Shown piece after piece: positions 1 to 5,926 of a DNA stretch of 6,063 bases. The stretch covers positions 1 through 6,063 of the forward strand of contig CAWUJT010000111.1 in the NCBI GenBank assembly GCA_963922715.1, in the 5' to 3' direction. Origin of the DNA: CAWUJT01 sp963922715 (GTDB taxonomy: Bacteria > Pseudomonadota > Alphaproteobacteria > Rhodobacterales > Rhodobacteraceae). A program made the translations under genes and the position numbers. The notes under the pieces are model-generated. The model did not search any database. It was not told the origin of the DNA and worked only from the letters and a program-made list of their open reading frames with translations. Position 1 is the first letter of the stretch, and the number at the start of each line of letters is the position of its first letter.

Positions 1-22
1 ATATAATCTCTGGGCAAGACAA

Positions 23-1180
23 TCAAGAGAGCAAAGCACCTGTTTGCTCTGCAATTACACGCTCTTCATCTGTGGGGATCACCCATACGCGCGCTTGTGC
101 GTCTGGGGATGAAATATCGCCTAAACCAGTTTCATTTAAGGCAGGGTCAATCGCTAACCCGAGAAACTCAAGCGGCGCACAGATTTTTCCACGGATGTCG
201 ACGGCGTGTTCTCCAATCCCGCCGGTAAAGACAAGCGCATCAAGGCCGCCCATAACAGCGGCCAACCCGCCAATTTCGCGTTGGCAGCGGGCAATAAAAT
301 AGGTGATGGCCTGGGTGGCTTTGGGATCAGGGCTGTCTTCAAGCGTTCGCATATCATTGGAAATTCCTGACAACCCAAGCAAACCAGACTTCTTATAAAG
401 CAGGTCTGTCAGTGCCCCTACACCCATTCCTTGATCCATCAAGTACAGCAAAACACCGGGATCTATGGCACCGCATCGCGTACCCATGGGCAATCCGTCG
501 AGGGCCGAAAATCCCATTGTGGTCGCAAAGGATCGTCCCTCTTTTACAGCACACATAGAGGCACCATTGCCAAGATGCGCAATCACAAGACGCCCACCTG
601 CAAGCGGCGGGGCTTGTTCAGAAAGGGCCGATAGAACATAATCATAGCTGAGGCCATGAAATCCATACCGACGCAAGCCACCGTCATAATAGCTTTGAGG
701 GAGGCCGAATGTTTGCTGGACCCAAGCTTGGCTGCGATGAAAGGCGGTGTCAAAACACGCCACTTGGGGCACATCTGGAAAAGCGGCCATTGCGGCTTTG
801 ATGCCGTTCAGGTTGTGCGGTTGGTGAAGCGGCGCAAAAGCGGAAAACGTGGAAAGCTTGGTCAAAACATCCGGTGTGACGAAACACGGTTGAGAAAACT
901 CAGCCCCGCCATGCACCACCCGATGGCCAATCCCGCGCAGGCTCAGATCTGGAAAGTCCATCCGCAGGGCTTCGAACGCTGCAGACAGCGCGCCTTCATG
1001 CGTCGTCAAATCGGCTTGCACGACCGGCAACTCTGCACCCTGAGAGTTTTTTAACGTCAAGCGTCCGTTTGGTCCAATTTCATCGGCCAGCCCTTTGGCC
1101 AGTAAAGCCCGATCAGAAAAGGCGTAAAGCGCCAATTTGAGCGAGGAAGAGCCTGCGTTGATACTCAGAAGCGCCTGCAT
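23..1180 (-). CDS. ackA: Acetate kinase
   Basis: Cytoplasmic ATP:acetate phosphotransferase that interconverts acetyl phosphate + ADP and acetate + ATP; it forms the acetate pathway with the phosphotransacetylase encoded just upstream. From the ATG the protein is 385 aa, slightly short of the usual ~400. Family signatures run in order: the N-terminal phosphate-binding NAGSSSLK (from residue 8), GHRVVHGG (85-92, substrate Arg87), FDTAFH (catalytic-type Asp144), RYGFHGLS (His175), HLGNGAS (202-208), PMGTRCGAIDPG (Arg235), and FTGGIGEH (318-325), with TDEE near the end. No key residue is missing. The start is ambiguous: GTG at 1183 directly precedes ATG at 1180. The ATG shares one base with the upstream TGA stop (TGATG), which suggests translational coupling. 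AAAAGG at 1191-1196 lies 7 nt from the GTG and 10 nt from the ATG. A propionate kinase role cannot be excluded from sequence, but acetate kinase is by far the best reading. Confidence 0.96.
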   Translation of the reverse strand: MQALLSINAGSSSLKLALYAFSDRALLAKGLADEIGPNGRLTLKNSQGAELPVVQADLTTHEGALSAAFEALRMDFPDLSLRGIGHRVVHGGAEFSQPCFVTPDVLTKLSTFSAFAPLHQPHNLNGIKAAMAAFPDVPQVACFDTAFHRSQAWVQQTFGLPQSYYDGGLRRYGFHGLSYDYVLSALSEQAPPLAGGRLVIAHLGNGASMCAVKEGRSFATTMGFSALDGLPMGTRCGAIDPGVLLYLMDQGMGVGALTDLLYKKSGLLGLSGISNDMRTLEDSPDPKATQAITYFIARCQREIGGLAAVMGGLDALVFTGGIGEHAVDIRGKICAPLEFLGLAIDPALNETGLGDISSPDAQARVWVIPTDEERVIAEQTGALLS

Positions 1181-2571
1181 CACTTTGGCGCCTTTTGTGC
1201 ATCAAACAACACAGCCACCGCGCAAGAGGCCAGGCGCGACATCACAGAGTCAGACCGGGAGTTCAGAATGACCGGCACCTTGGCCCCTAAAACCAGGCCT
1301 GCGCCCTCGGCATGACTGATATAGGCCAGTTGTTTGGCCACCATATTCCCAGCATCAAGATCGGGTACCACAAGGATATTGGCGTGACCGGCCACCACCC
1401 CTTCCAGGCCTTTGGTGCGGGCCGCGCCGATATCGATGGCGTTGTCCATCGCCAACGGCCCTTCAACCACACCGCCCTTGATTTGGCCACGTTCGGCCAT
1501 TTTCGACAGCAAAGCCGCATCGATAGAAGATTGAATCGCCGGGGTCACGGTTTCCACGGCGGACAGAACGCCCACCCGTGCCTCCATGCCCAAGGCGCGG
1601 GCAACATCAATCGCGTTTTGGCAGATGTCGACCTTTGTGGCCAGATCCGGGGCAATGTTGATCGCCGCATCGCTGACCAAGATGGGCTCAGGCTGACCTG
1701 GGACATCCATGACAAAGATATGGGTGAACCGCCGCCCCACTCTTAAGCCGTAGGCTTTATCGAGCATCGGTCGGAGCAGATCATCGGTATGTAAATGCCC
1801 TTTCATAACCGCAGCAACACGTCCGTCACGCACCAATTTGCACGCGAAGGCAGAGGCCTCTTGCGGGGTCGCGGTGTCGATCATCTCAAACCCGCTCAGA
1901 TCCGCCGCAATTTTCTGGGCGGCTTCTGCGATAGCATTTTTTCTGCCGATCAGGATCGGGGCGATCAATGTCTGTTCTGCGGCAGCCAACGCACCTTCGA
2001 GCGATTTGGGCTCTTCTGGACAGACGACAGCTGTGGGCAAAGGGGGCAAATCCCGCACTTGATCGAGCAGACGTTCAAAATGACGATGTCGCTGCACGAT
2101 CAGCCCTGGTATCTCAACATGATCGCGCTCAAACGCGTGTGAAGGGGCCAAAACCGTCGCCTCGCCACTTAGGATCAAGACGTCGTCAGAGGCTCTGCGC
2201 ACAGTTGTTGCCAACCGGACATTATGTTGAGGGCCTTTCTCAAGCACTTCAACCCGGGCAATCAGCGTATCTCCGATGTGTGCTCGGGTATGAAACTGGA
2301 CCGTTTGGTTTTGATAAAGCGTGCCAGGGCCGGGCAGGTTCATGCCAATGGCGGCAGAAATGAGTGAGGCCACATATATTCCGGGCGCGACATGTTCTGC
2401 TCTGTCCAGACCAGAGAATTCTATCCCATCCAAATGCATTGGGTTAAAATTCCCCGAGGCTGCCGCAAAGGCATACAGGTCATCAGCCGTCACCAGACGC
2501 GACAGTTCGGAAAAATCCCCCGGTTTCAGCGTGTCAAAAGGTCGGTTTACGAGCTTTATCGTATTACCCAT
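1180..2571 (-). CDS. pta: MaoC-like hydratase domain fused to phosphate acetyltransferase (bifunctional enoyl-CoA hydratase/Pta)
   Basis: 463-aa fusion. Residues ~1-150 are a MaoC-type hot-dog domain, with SGNFNPMHLD at 39-48 and LPGPGT at 79-84. Residues ~165-460 are a phosphate acetyl/butyryl transferase, with VMKGHLHTDDLL (255-266), EGPLAMDNAIDIG (370-382), VVPDLDAGNM (401-410) and VILNSRSDS (434-442). The Pta part should transfer acetyl between CoA and phosphate, feeding the acetate kinase encoded 1 nt downstream. This two-domain form is a known proteobacterial family. Oddity: the R-hydratase motif normally reads GDxNPxH with a catalytic Asp, but here it is Asn41 (codon AAT), while His46 is kept. 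The HGM-type segment of relatives is also PGI (63-65). Hydratase activity is therefore doubtful. The start is ATG at 2571, 8 nt inside the end of cobT. No good Shine-Dalgarno is visible, so translation is probably coupled to cobT. The reading frame is open to 2763, but the extra 64 residues resemble nothing in the family and lie inside cobT. Confidence 0.92.
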   Translation of the reverse strand: MGNTIKLVNRPFDTLKPGDFSELSRLVTADDLYAFAAASGNFNPMHLDGIEFSGLDRAEHVAPGIYVASLISAAIGMNLPGPGTLYQNQTVQFHTRAHIGDTLIARVEVLEKGPQHNVRLATTVRRASDDVLILSGEATVLAPSHAFERDHVEIPGLIVQRHRHFERLLDQVRDLPPLPTAVVCPEEPKSLEGALAAAEQTLIAPILIGRKNAIAEAAQKIAADLSGFEMIDTATPQEASAFACKLVRDGRVAAVMKGHLHTDDLLRPMLDKAYGLRVGRRFTHIFVMDVPGQPEPILVSDAAINIAPDLATKVDICQNAIDVARALGMEARVGVLSAVETVTPAIQSSIDAALLSKMAERGQIKGGVVEGPLAMDNAIDIGAARTKGLEGVVAGHANILVVPDLDAGNMVAKQLAYISHAEGAGLVLGAKVPVILNSRSDSVMSRLASCAVAVLFDAQKAPK

Positions 2572-3586
2572 CTGAAACGCCGGCTTGTTCAAATGTTGCC
2601 ATACCCGAGTGACAAGCCAAAGCCGCTTTGAGCACACAAAGCGCAAGTGCTGCCCCTGACCCTTCCCCAAGGCGCAACCCAAGAGATACGATAGGGTCTT
2701 TGTCAATGGCCTGCAACAAGCGTCGATGCGCGGTTTCTGCAGATAAATGCCCTGCAACAGCATGGTCCAGAGACTGTGGATTTATTTTGTGCAGAACAAG
2801 CGCTGCGGCACAACAGATAAACCCATCTAGAACAACCGGGATACGGATTTTACGCGCACGCGCCATCGAACCAGCCATGGCAGCAATCTCAAATCCCCCA
2901 AAGGCAGCCAAGACGTCTAAAGGCGCACGGCTGGTGTTGACGGCAAGCCCTTGATCTATGACCTGTTGTTTTCTCAAAAGGCCCCCGTCATCCACCCCGG
3001 TCCCACGCCCGGCCCAGTCCGCGGCTGTGCCACCTAAAAGTGCAGCAACGATGGCTGCAGCGGCGGTGGTGTTGCCGATCCCCATTTCACCAACAATGAG
3101 AAGATCGCTATCTGGGCGCACAGCGTCCCAACCTGTTTGAAGGGCGGCAAGGCAGTCTGCAGTTGACATTGCAGGCCCTTGGGTAAAATCCGCTGTTGCA
3201 CGATCAAGCCAGAGCGGGCAGATATGGAGTGTCGCTTGATTGAGCTTTGCAAGCTGATTAATGGCTGCCCCTCCTGCTTGGAAGTTGGCAACCATTTGTT
3301 CTGTAACATCTGCGGGAAACGCGCTGACGCCATGGCGGGCGATACCATGGTTGCCTGCAAAAATCACAATCTGAGGGTTGGTCAGTTGTGGTTGTTCCGT
3401 GCCACGCCAAGACGCATACCAAATGGCCAAATCTTCAAGACTGCCAAGCGCCCCAGGCGGCTTTGTCAGCCGCGCGTTGTGAGCGGCCGCCGCCTTGGCT
3501 GCCTGCGCATCAGGACCAGTGGCTTGATCAAGATGTGCCATGAACGCCTGGTAACTTTCGATCATGTCCGCGCTCTCGCTTATCAT
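2564..3586 (-). CDS. cobT: Nicotinate-nucleotide--dimethylbenzimidazole phosphoribosyltransferase
   Basis: Cytoplasmic enzyme that transfers phosphoribose from nicotinate mononucleotide to 5,6-dimethylbenzimidazole, giving alpha-ribazole 5'-phosphate for the lower loop of cobalamin. It is 340 aa, normal for the family. Motifs in order: TKPPGALGSLEDLA (41-54), FAGNHGIARHGVSAFP (76-91), GEMGIGNTTAAAAI (166-179), GRGTGVDDGGLLRK (193-206), GGFEIAAMAG (230-239), VVLDGFICCAAAL (251-263), GHLSAE (279-284) and LRLGEGSGAALA (304-315). Glu308 in the last motif matches the catalytic glutamate of Salmonella CobT (Glu317). The start chosen is ATG at 3586, preceded by AGGA with a 6-nt spacer. A second ATG at 3565 is possible but has a poorer ribosome site. 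The gene is divergent from cobS, its partner in nucleotide-loop assembly, and its 3' end overlaps the Pta fusion by 8 nt. Confidence 0.97.
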   Translation of the reverse strand: MISESADMIESYQAFMAHLDQATGPDAQAAKAAAAHNARLTKPPGALGSLEDLAIWYASWRGTEQPQLTNPQIVIFAGNHGIARHGVSAFPADVTEQMVANFQAGGAAINQLAKLNQATLHICPLWLDRATADFTQGPAMSTADCLAALQTGWDAVRPDSDLLIVGEMGIGNTTAAAAIVAALLGGTAADWAGRGTGVDDGGLLRKQQVIDQGLAVNTSRAPLDVLAAFGGFEIAAMAGSMARARKIRIPVVLDGFICCAAALVLHKINPQSLDHAVAGHLSAETAHRRLLQAIDKDPIVSLGLRLGEGSGAALALCVLKAALACHSGMATFEQAGVSDG

Positions 3587-3635
3587 TTCATGTCCTGTTA
3601 AGGGATGTTTAGAACACTGGGTCGGGGACGGAAAG
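3587..3635. promoter_or_regulatory. Compact divergent cobT/cobS intergenic region
   Basis: These 49 bp are all that separates the two start codons. Ribosome sites are visible at both ends: AGGA for cobT (minus) and GGGGA at 3624-3628 for cobS (plus). I see no convincing -35/-10 pair for either gene. TATCAT at 3581-3586 resembles a plus-strand -10 box and overlaps the cobT start codon, but nothing good lies at -35. The gap is much too short for a cobalamin riboswitch, and no B12-box-like sequence is visible. Confidence 0.4.
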
Positions 3636-4367
3636 ATGAAACTGCATGATCTGCATCAAGATATCTTGTCTGCGACAACTCTGCTAACTCGGCTGCCGGT
3701 GAAAAGTGACATCGCGTACAAACGTCCCAATGCCGTTTGGGCTTATCCTATTGTCGGATTTACGGTAGGTCTGTGTGTCATGGGCTTGGGGCGTTTCCTA
3801 CTCTGGCTTGAGTTGCCAGTTGAGATTGCTGCCGGGCTGGCGCTGACACTTGGCATTTTTTTGACAGGTGCGCTGCATGAAGATGGGCTGGCCGATACGG
3901 CGGATGGCTTTTGGGGCGGCTGGACGGTGGAAAGACGACTTGAGATCATGCGGGACAGCCGCATTGGGACGTATGGTGTTTTGGCCCTCATCCTCAGCGT
4001 TGGTTTGCGTTGGATGGCGATCATTGCATTGCTATCTCATGCACCTTGGATACTCCCTGTCGCAGCTGCGGCAAGCCGGGGCAGTCTGCCCGTTTTGATG
4101 TCAATCTTGCCCCCCGCCCGCACCGATGGTCTGTCGGCTGGTGTCGGATCACCGAGCATGACAGCAACAGCCATTGCCTCAGGTCTGAGCATCTTTACGA
4201 TATTATGTGTCTTGCCATGGGCGCTTTTGGGTCTTGGTATCGCCCTTTTGATTTGTGCGCGGCTGATGCAGGTCAAGATCAAGGGCCAAACAGGCGACAG
4301 CCTAGGGGCGACGCAGCAGGTAACAGAAATGTCTGTATTACTGACGGCAGCAGCGTTATTGAATTAA
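3636..4367 (+). CDS. cobS: Adenosylcobinamide-GDP ribazoletransferase (cobalamin synthase)
   Basis: Inner-membrane enzyme that joins adenosylcobinamide-GDP to alpha-ribazole (or its phosphate), the last or near-last step of cobalamin synthesis. It is 243 aa, typical length. Family motifs: TRLPV (18-22), the acidic GALHEDGLADTADGFWGG (78-95, Asp/Glu-rich, presumed Mg2+ site), MRDSRIGTYG (105-114), RGSLPVLM (148-155) and the C-terminal GQTGDSLGATQQVTE (217-231, Asp221 and Glu231). Hydrophobic stretches at about 34-58, 62-80, 113-133, 136-146, 177-209 and 232-242 fit a polytopic membrane protein. The start is ATG at 3636, with GGGGA 7 nt upstream; the frame is open further upstream to 3564, but those codons lie inside cobT on the other strand and match nothing in the family. 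It works with cobT, which is divergent 49 bp away. The stop codon leads straight into the hairpin terminator shared with carD. Confidence 0.96.
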   Translation: MKLHDLHQDILSATTLLTRLPVKSDIAYKRPNAVWAYPIVGFTVGLCVMGLGRFLLWLELPVEIAAGLALTLGIFLTGALHEDGLADTADGFWGGWTVERRLEIMRDSRIGTYGVLALILSVGLRWMAIIALLSHAPWILPVAAAASRGSLPVLMSILPPARTDGLSAGVGSPSMTATAIASGLSIFTILCVLPWALLGLGIALLICARLMQVKIKGQTGDSLGATQQVTEMSVLLTAAALLN

Positions 4368-4394
4368 AAAAACGCCCCATCAAGGGGCGTTTTT
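4368..4394. terminator. Bidirectional rho-independent terminator between cobS and carD
   Basis: AAAAACGCCCC (4368-4378) pairs perfectly with GGGGCGTTTTT (4384-4394) around a 5-nt loop, giving 11 bp including the A/T flanks. Read on plus, GGGGCG is followed by five T; read on minus, the A-run 4366-4372 gives seven T. The hairpin starts right after the cobS TAA and lies 17 bp from the carD stop, so it can stop transcripts from both converging genes. Confidence 0.92.
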
Positions 4395-4411
4395 ACAAAA
4401 GTTAGCTCTTC

Positions 4412-4918
4412 TTAAGCAGCGCGCGCCAATAAGACCTCATCGACGTGTTTTGCAGCGCCGATCTCATCAATGCCATTCACAACAGCAACCTCGCGTGTCA
4501 ACCGCTCAAGGGCAGCTTCATAGAGTTGACGCTCAGAATAGCTTTGCTCCCTCTGTTCATCATTGCGGTGGAGATCCCGCACAACCTCTGCGATTGATAC
4601 AAGGTCACCTGAATTGATCTTTTGCTCATACTCCTGCGCACGGCGAGACCACATCGCCCGCTTCACCTTGGCTTTGCCACGCAGCGTTTTCATCGCTTTG
4701 TCCAACACATCGGGGGAACTGAGGGCCCGCATCCCGATATCTTTGGCTTTGTGTGTCGGCACTCTGAGTGTCATTTTGTCGCGGTCAAAGGAGACCACAA
4801 ATAATTCGAGGTCAAGCCCAGCGATCTCTTGACGTTCAATCGACACGATTTGACCAACACCATGGGCAGGATACACGACGTAATCATTAGGGCGAAAATC
4901 TTGTTTTGGTTTTTTCAC
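4412..4918 (-). CDS. carD: CarD/CdnL-type RNA polymerase-binding transcription regulator
   Basis: 168-aa member of the CarD_CdnL_TRCF family, which binds the RNA polymerase beta subunit and stabilises open promoter complexes. The N-terminal RNA polymerase-interaction domain spans about 8-60 (YVVYPAHGVGQI at 13-24, KMTLRVPTHKA at 48-58). The helical C-terminal DNA-binding part carries KVKRAMWSRRAQEYEQKI (84-101), including Trp90, the counterpart of the conserved Trp that contacts the upstream edge of the -10 region in other CarD proteins, followed by VVRDLHRNDEQREQSYSERQ (112-131). Start: the reading frame could begin at TTG 4939, but AGAGAGGAA (4926-4934) sits inside that extension, 7 nt before GTG at 4918. 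The GTG start gives MKKPKQDFRPNDY, matching the N-termini of Rhodobacter-type homologs as I recall them, so I choose it. The gene lies downstream of fdxA on the same strand but is separated by a 266-bp leader, so it probably has its own promoter. Confidence 0.96.
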   Translation of the reverse strand: MKKPKQDFRPNDYVVYPAHGVGQIVSIERQEIAGLDLELFVVSFDRDKMTLRVPTHKAKDIGMRALSSPDVLDKAMKTLRGKAKVKRAMWSRRAQEYEQKINSGDLVSIAEVVRDLHRNDEQREQSYSERQLYEAALERLTREVAVVNGIDEIGAAKHVDEVLLARAA

Positions 4919-4925
4919 AGGCGAA

Positions 4926-4934
4926 TTCCTCTCT
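4926..4934 (-). promoter_or_regulatory. carD ribosome binding site
   Basis: AGAGAGGAA on the minus strand with a 7-nt spacer to GTG at 4918. It is the strongest Shine-Dalgarno-like sequence near the gene, and it decides the start in favour of GTG over the upstream TTG at 4939. Confidence 0.7.
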
Positions 4935-4960
4935 TTCAATCACTGACACAGCCACATGTC

Positions 4961-4989
4961 ATAATAAAATCGCGTATCCACAATCTGAA
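4961..4989 (-). promoter_or_regulatory. Candidate sigma70-type promoter, carD proximal
   Basis: TTCAGA (4984-4989) as -35 and TATTAT (4961-4966) as -10, separated by exactly 17 bp; they match 4/6 and 5/6 of the consensus. Transcription would begin near 4953, leaving a leader of roughly 35 nt before the GTG start. Found by eye in AT-rich DNA, so chance matches are likely. Confidence 0.35.
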
Positions 4990-5058
4990 TGTTAATACGG
5001 GTCAATTTATTGTTAAGGCTGACAATACTCCCCAGCATGCAGCAGCTATGTAAAAAAG

Positions 5059-5087
5059 TTTATATCACATTTAAGGCGCTGAGTGAA
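5059..5087 (-). promoter_or_regulatory. Candidate sigma70-type promoter, carD distal
   Basis: TTCACT (5082-5087) as -35 and TATAAA (5059-5064) as -10, with 17-bp spacing; matches are 4/6 and 5/6. Transcription would begin near 5051, giving a leader of about 130 nt. Together with the proximal candidate it would make a tandem carD promoter. Chance matches in AT-rich DNA cannot be excluded. Confidence 0.33.
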
Positions 5088-5184
5088 ATCTTCATAAAGA
5101 ACAAGCTTATGTGTTGTATAACAGAGACTTAATTCCAATGAACTTTTTACAACAGGTAAATGCAGGCGCGAATCAACGGTGCGT

Positions 5185-5517
5185 CTACCTGCCGGATTGC
5201 TCGGAAAAATATTTGTTGAGCTTATCAGCCTCTCCGTCCCGTTCGTCGGCTTGCGGCAGCGGATCTTGCTTAGTCACGATAACCGGCCAAAGTTCAGAAT
5301 ATTTTCGGTTGAATTCAACCCATTTTTCCATATCGGGTTCTGTGTCGGGACGAATGGCATCTGCCGGACACTCTGGCTCACACACCCCGCAATCGATGCA
5401 TTCATCGGGGTGGATCACAAGCATGTTTTCCCCTTCATAGAAGCAATCGACGGGACAAACCTCAACACAATCGGTGTATTTGCAGGCGATGCAATTTTCC
5501 GTCACAACATATGTCAT
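5185..5517 (-). CDS. fdxA: 7Fe ferredoxin, [3Fe-4S][4Fe-4S], FdxA type
   Basis: Small soluble electron carrier of 110 aa. Cysteine spacing identifies the 7Fe class: C9-x7-C17 with C50 for the [3Fe-4S] cluster, and C40-x2-C43-x2-C46 with C21 for the [4Fe-4S] cluster, by alignment in mind with Azotobacter ferredoxin I (offset +1). Two further cysteines, C12 and C25, correspond to its free cysteines. Pro22 and Pro51 follow C21 and C50 as expected. The ~60-residue C-terminal extension, with EKWVEFNRKYSELWP (64-78), is typical of FdxA. The start ATG at 5517 has AAGGAA 7-8 nt upstream. The S4-protein gene ends 46 bp upstream on the same strand, so the two may be co-transcribed; a weak internal promoter candidate (TTGAAT 5566-5571, 17 bp, TAGAAA 5543-5548) is also present. 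The electron-transfer partner cannot be read from this context. Confidence 0.96.
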   Translation of the reverse strand: MTYVVTENCIACKYTDCVEVCPVDCFYEGENMLVIHPDECIDCGVCEPECPADAIRPDTEPDMEKWVEFNRKYSELWPVIVTKQDPLPQADERDGEADKLNKYFSEQSGR

Positions 5518-5563
5518 AGAAATTTCCTTGGTCGTTTAAGATTTTCTACTGTGTGCGTTAAAA

Positions 5564-5926
5564 TCATTCAAGAGCGCGTTGCTGCATCTGATCCCACCTG
5601 CGGCGCGCTTTGCCTGTTGGTCTGGGGCCGACACGGCTTAAGCTGGCAAGGCGTTCCGGGCTGCGGTCAATATAGTGCGCCATAGCTTCAGTGGCGGGGC
5701 CGCGCCGCGAGGGCAGGCCCGCGACTTCGATCACAAAGACCCGCAAACCTTTCACAAACGTCAGAACATCCCCTGGCGCGATGGGTGTTGCCGGTTTTGT
5801 CACCCGCTTGGCATTGACCTTCACATGACCACCGGCCACGATCTTAGCAGCCAAGGTGCGGGTTTTGAAAAACCGCGTGTGCCACAGCCATTTGTCGAGG
5901 CGCTGTTTGGTTTCAGAATGTGTCAT
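5564..5926 (-). CDS. S4-domain RNA-binding protein, Hsp15-like
   Basis: 120-aa basic protein related to E. coli Hsp15 (HslR), which binds 50S subunits carrying a stalled nascent chain. The S4 RNA-binding fold spans about 8-62: QRLDKWLWHTRFFKTRTLAA (8-27) and GGHVKVNAKRVTKPATPIAP (32-51), then GDVLTF. The tail contains SRRGPATEA (73-81) and the basic GPRPTGKARRRW (100-111), as in Hsp15 relatives. The start chosen is ATG at 5926, where homology to the family begins. The frame is open to 6046, but the extra 40 residues (Cys-rich, no family resemblance) look like non-coding DNA. The ribosome site before 5926 is weak (AAAAGA). In related Rhodobacterales this gene typically follows a helicase gene and precedes fdxA and carD; the latter two are present here. 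Binding of rRNA is inferred from the family, and a ribosome-rescue role is not shown by the sequence. Confidence 0.9.
   Translation of the reverse strand: MTHSETKQRLDKWLWHTRFFKTRTLAAKIVAGGHVKVNAKRVTKPATPIAPGDVLTFVKGLRVFVIEVAGLPSRRGPATEAMAHYIDRSPERLASLSRVGPRPTGKARRRWDQMQQRALE

Larger units (their letters stand above)
4919..5184. other. AT-rich intergenic leader between fdxA and carD
   Basis: 266 bp without a credible gene and visibly richer in A+T than the flanking genes. It holds the carD ribosome site and the two promoter candidates listed separately. No clear rho-independent terminator follows fdxA: GCAGG...CCTGC (5162-5192) can pair around the fdxA stop but has a bulge and no T-run. The length leaves room for regulation of carD, but no operator or riboswitch is recognisable. 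Confidence 0.6.

Noticed and set aside
656..1054. 132-codon plus-strand open frame inside ackA
   Set aside because: It is antisense to a clear acetate kinase and its translation has no recognisable motif; it is a shadow of the real gene.
2572..2763. 64-residue N-terminal extension of the Pta fusion in the same open frame
   Set aside because: It lies wholly inside cobT in another frame, has no family similarity, and the MaoC-like domain begins normally at ATG 2571.
3179..3601. 140-codon plus-strand open frame with several cysteines inside cobT
   Set aside because: It is antisense to well-conserved cobT motifs, and the cysteines are irregularly spaced and form no known metal-binding pattern.
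4992..5016. Two TTAA boxes resembling a CtrA site
   Set aside because: They are separated by 17 bp instead of the 7 bp of the CtrA motif; TTAA is common in this AT-rich stretch.
5540..5565. GATTTT/AAAATC inverted repeat between the S4 gene and fdxA
   Set aside because: Only six weak A/T-rich pairs around a 14-nt loop and no T-run; it is not a convincing terminator.
5179..5685. 168-codon plus-strand open frame spanning fdxA
   Set aside because: It is antisense to the ferredoxin and the end of the S4 gene, and no domain is visible.
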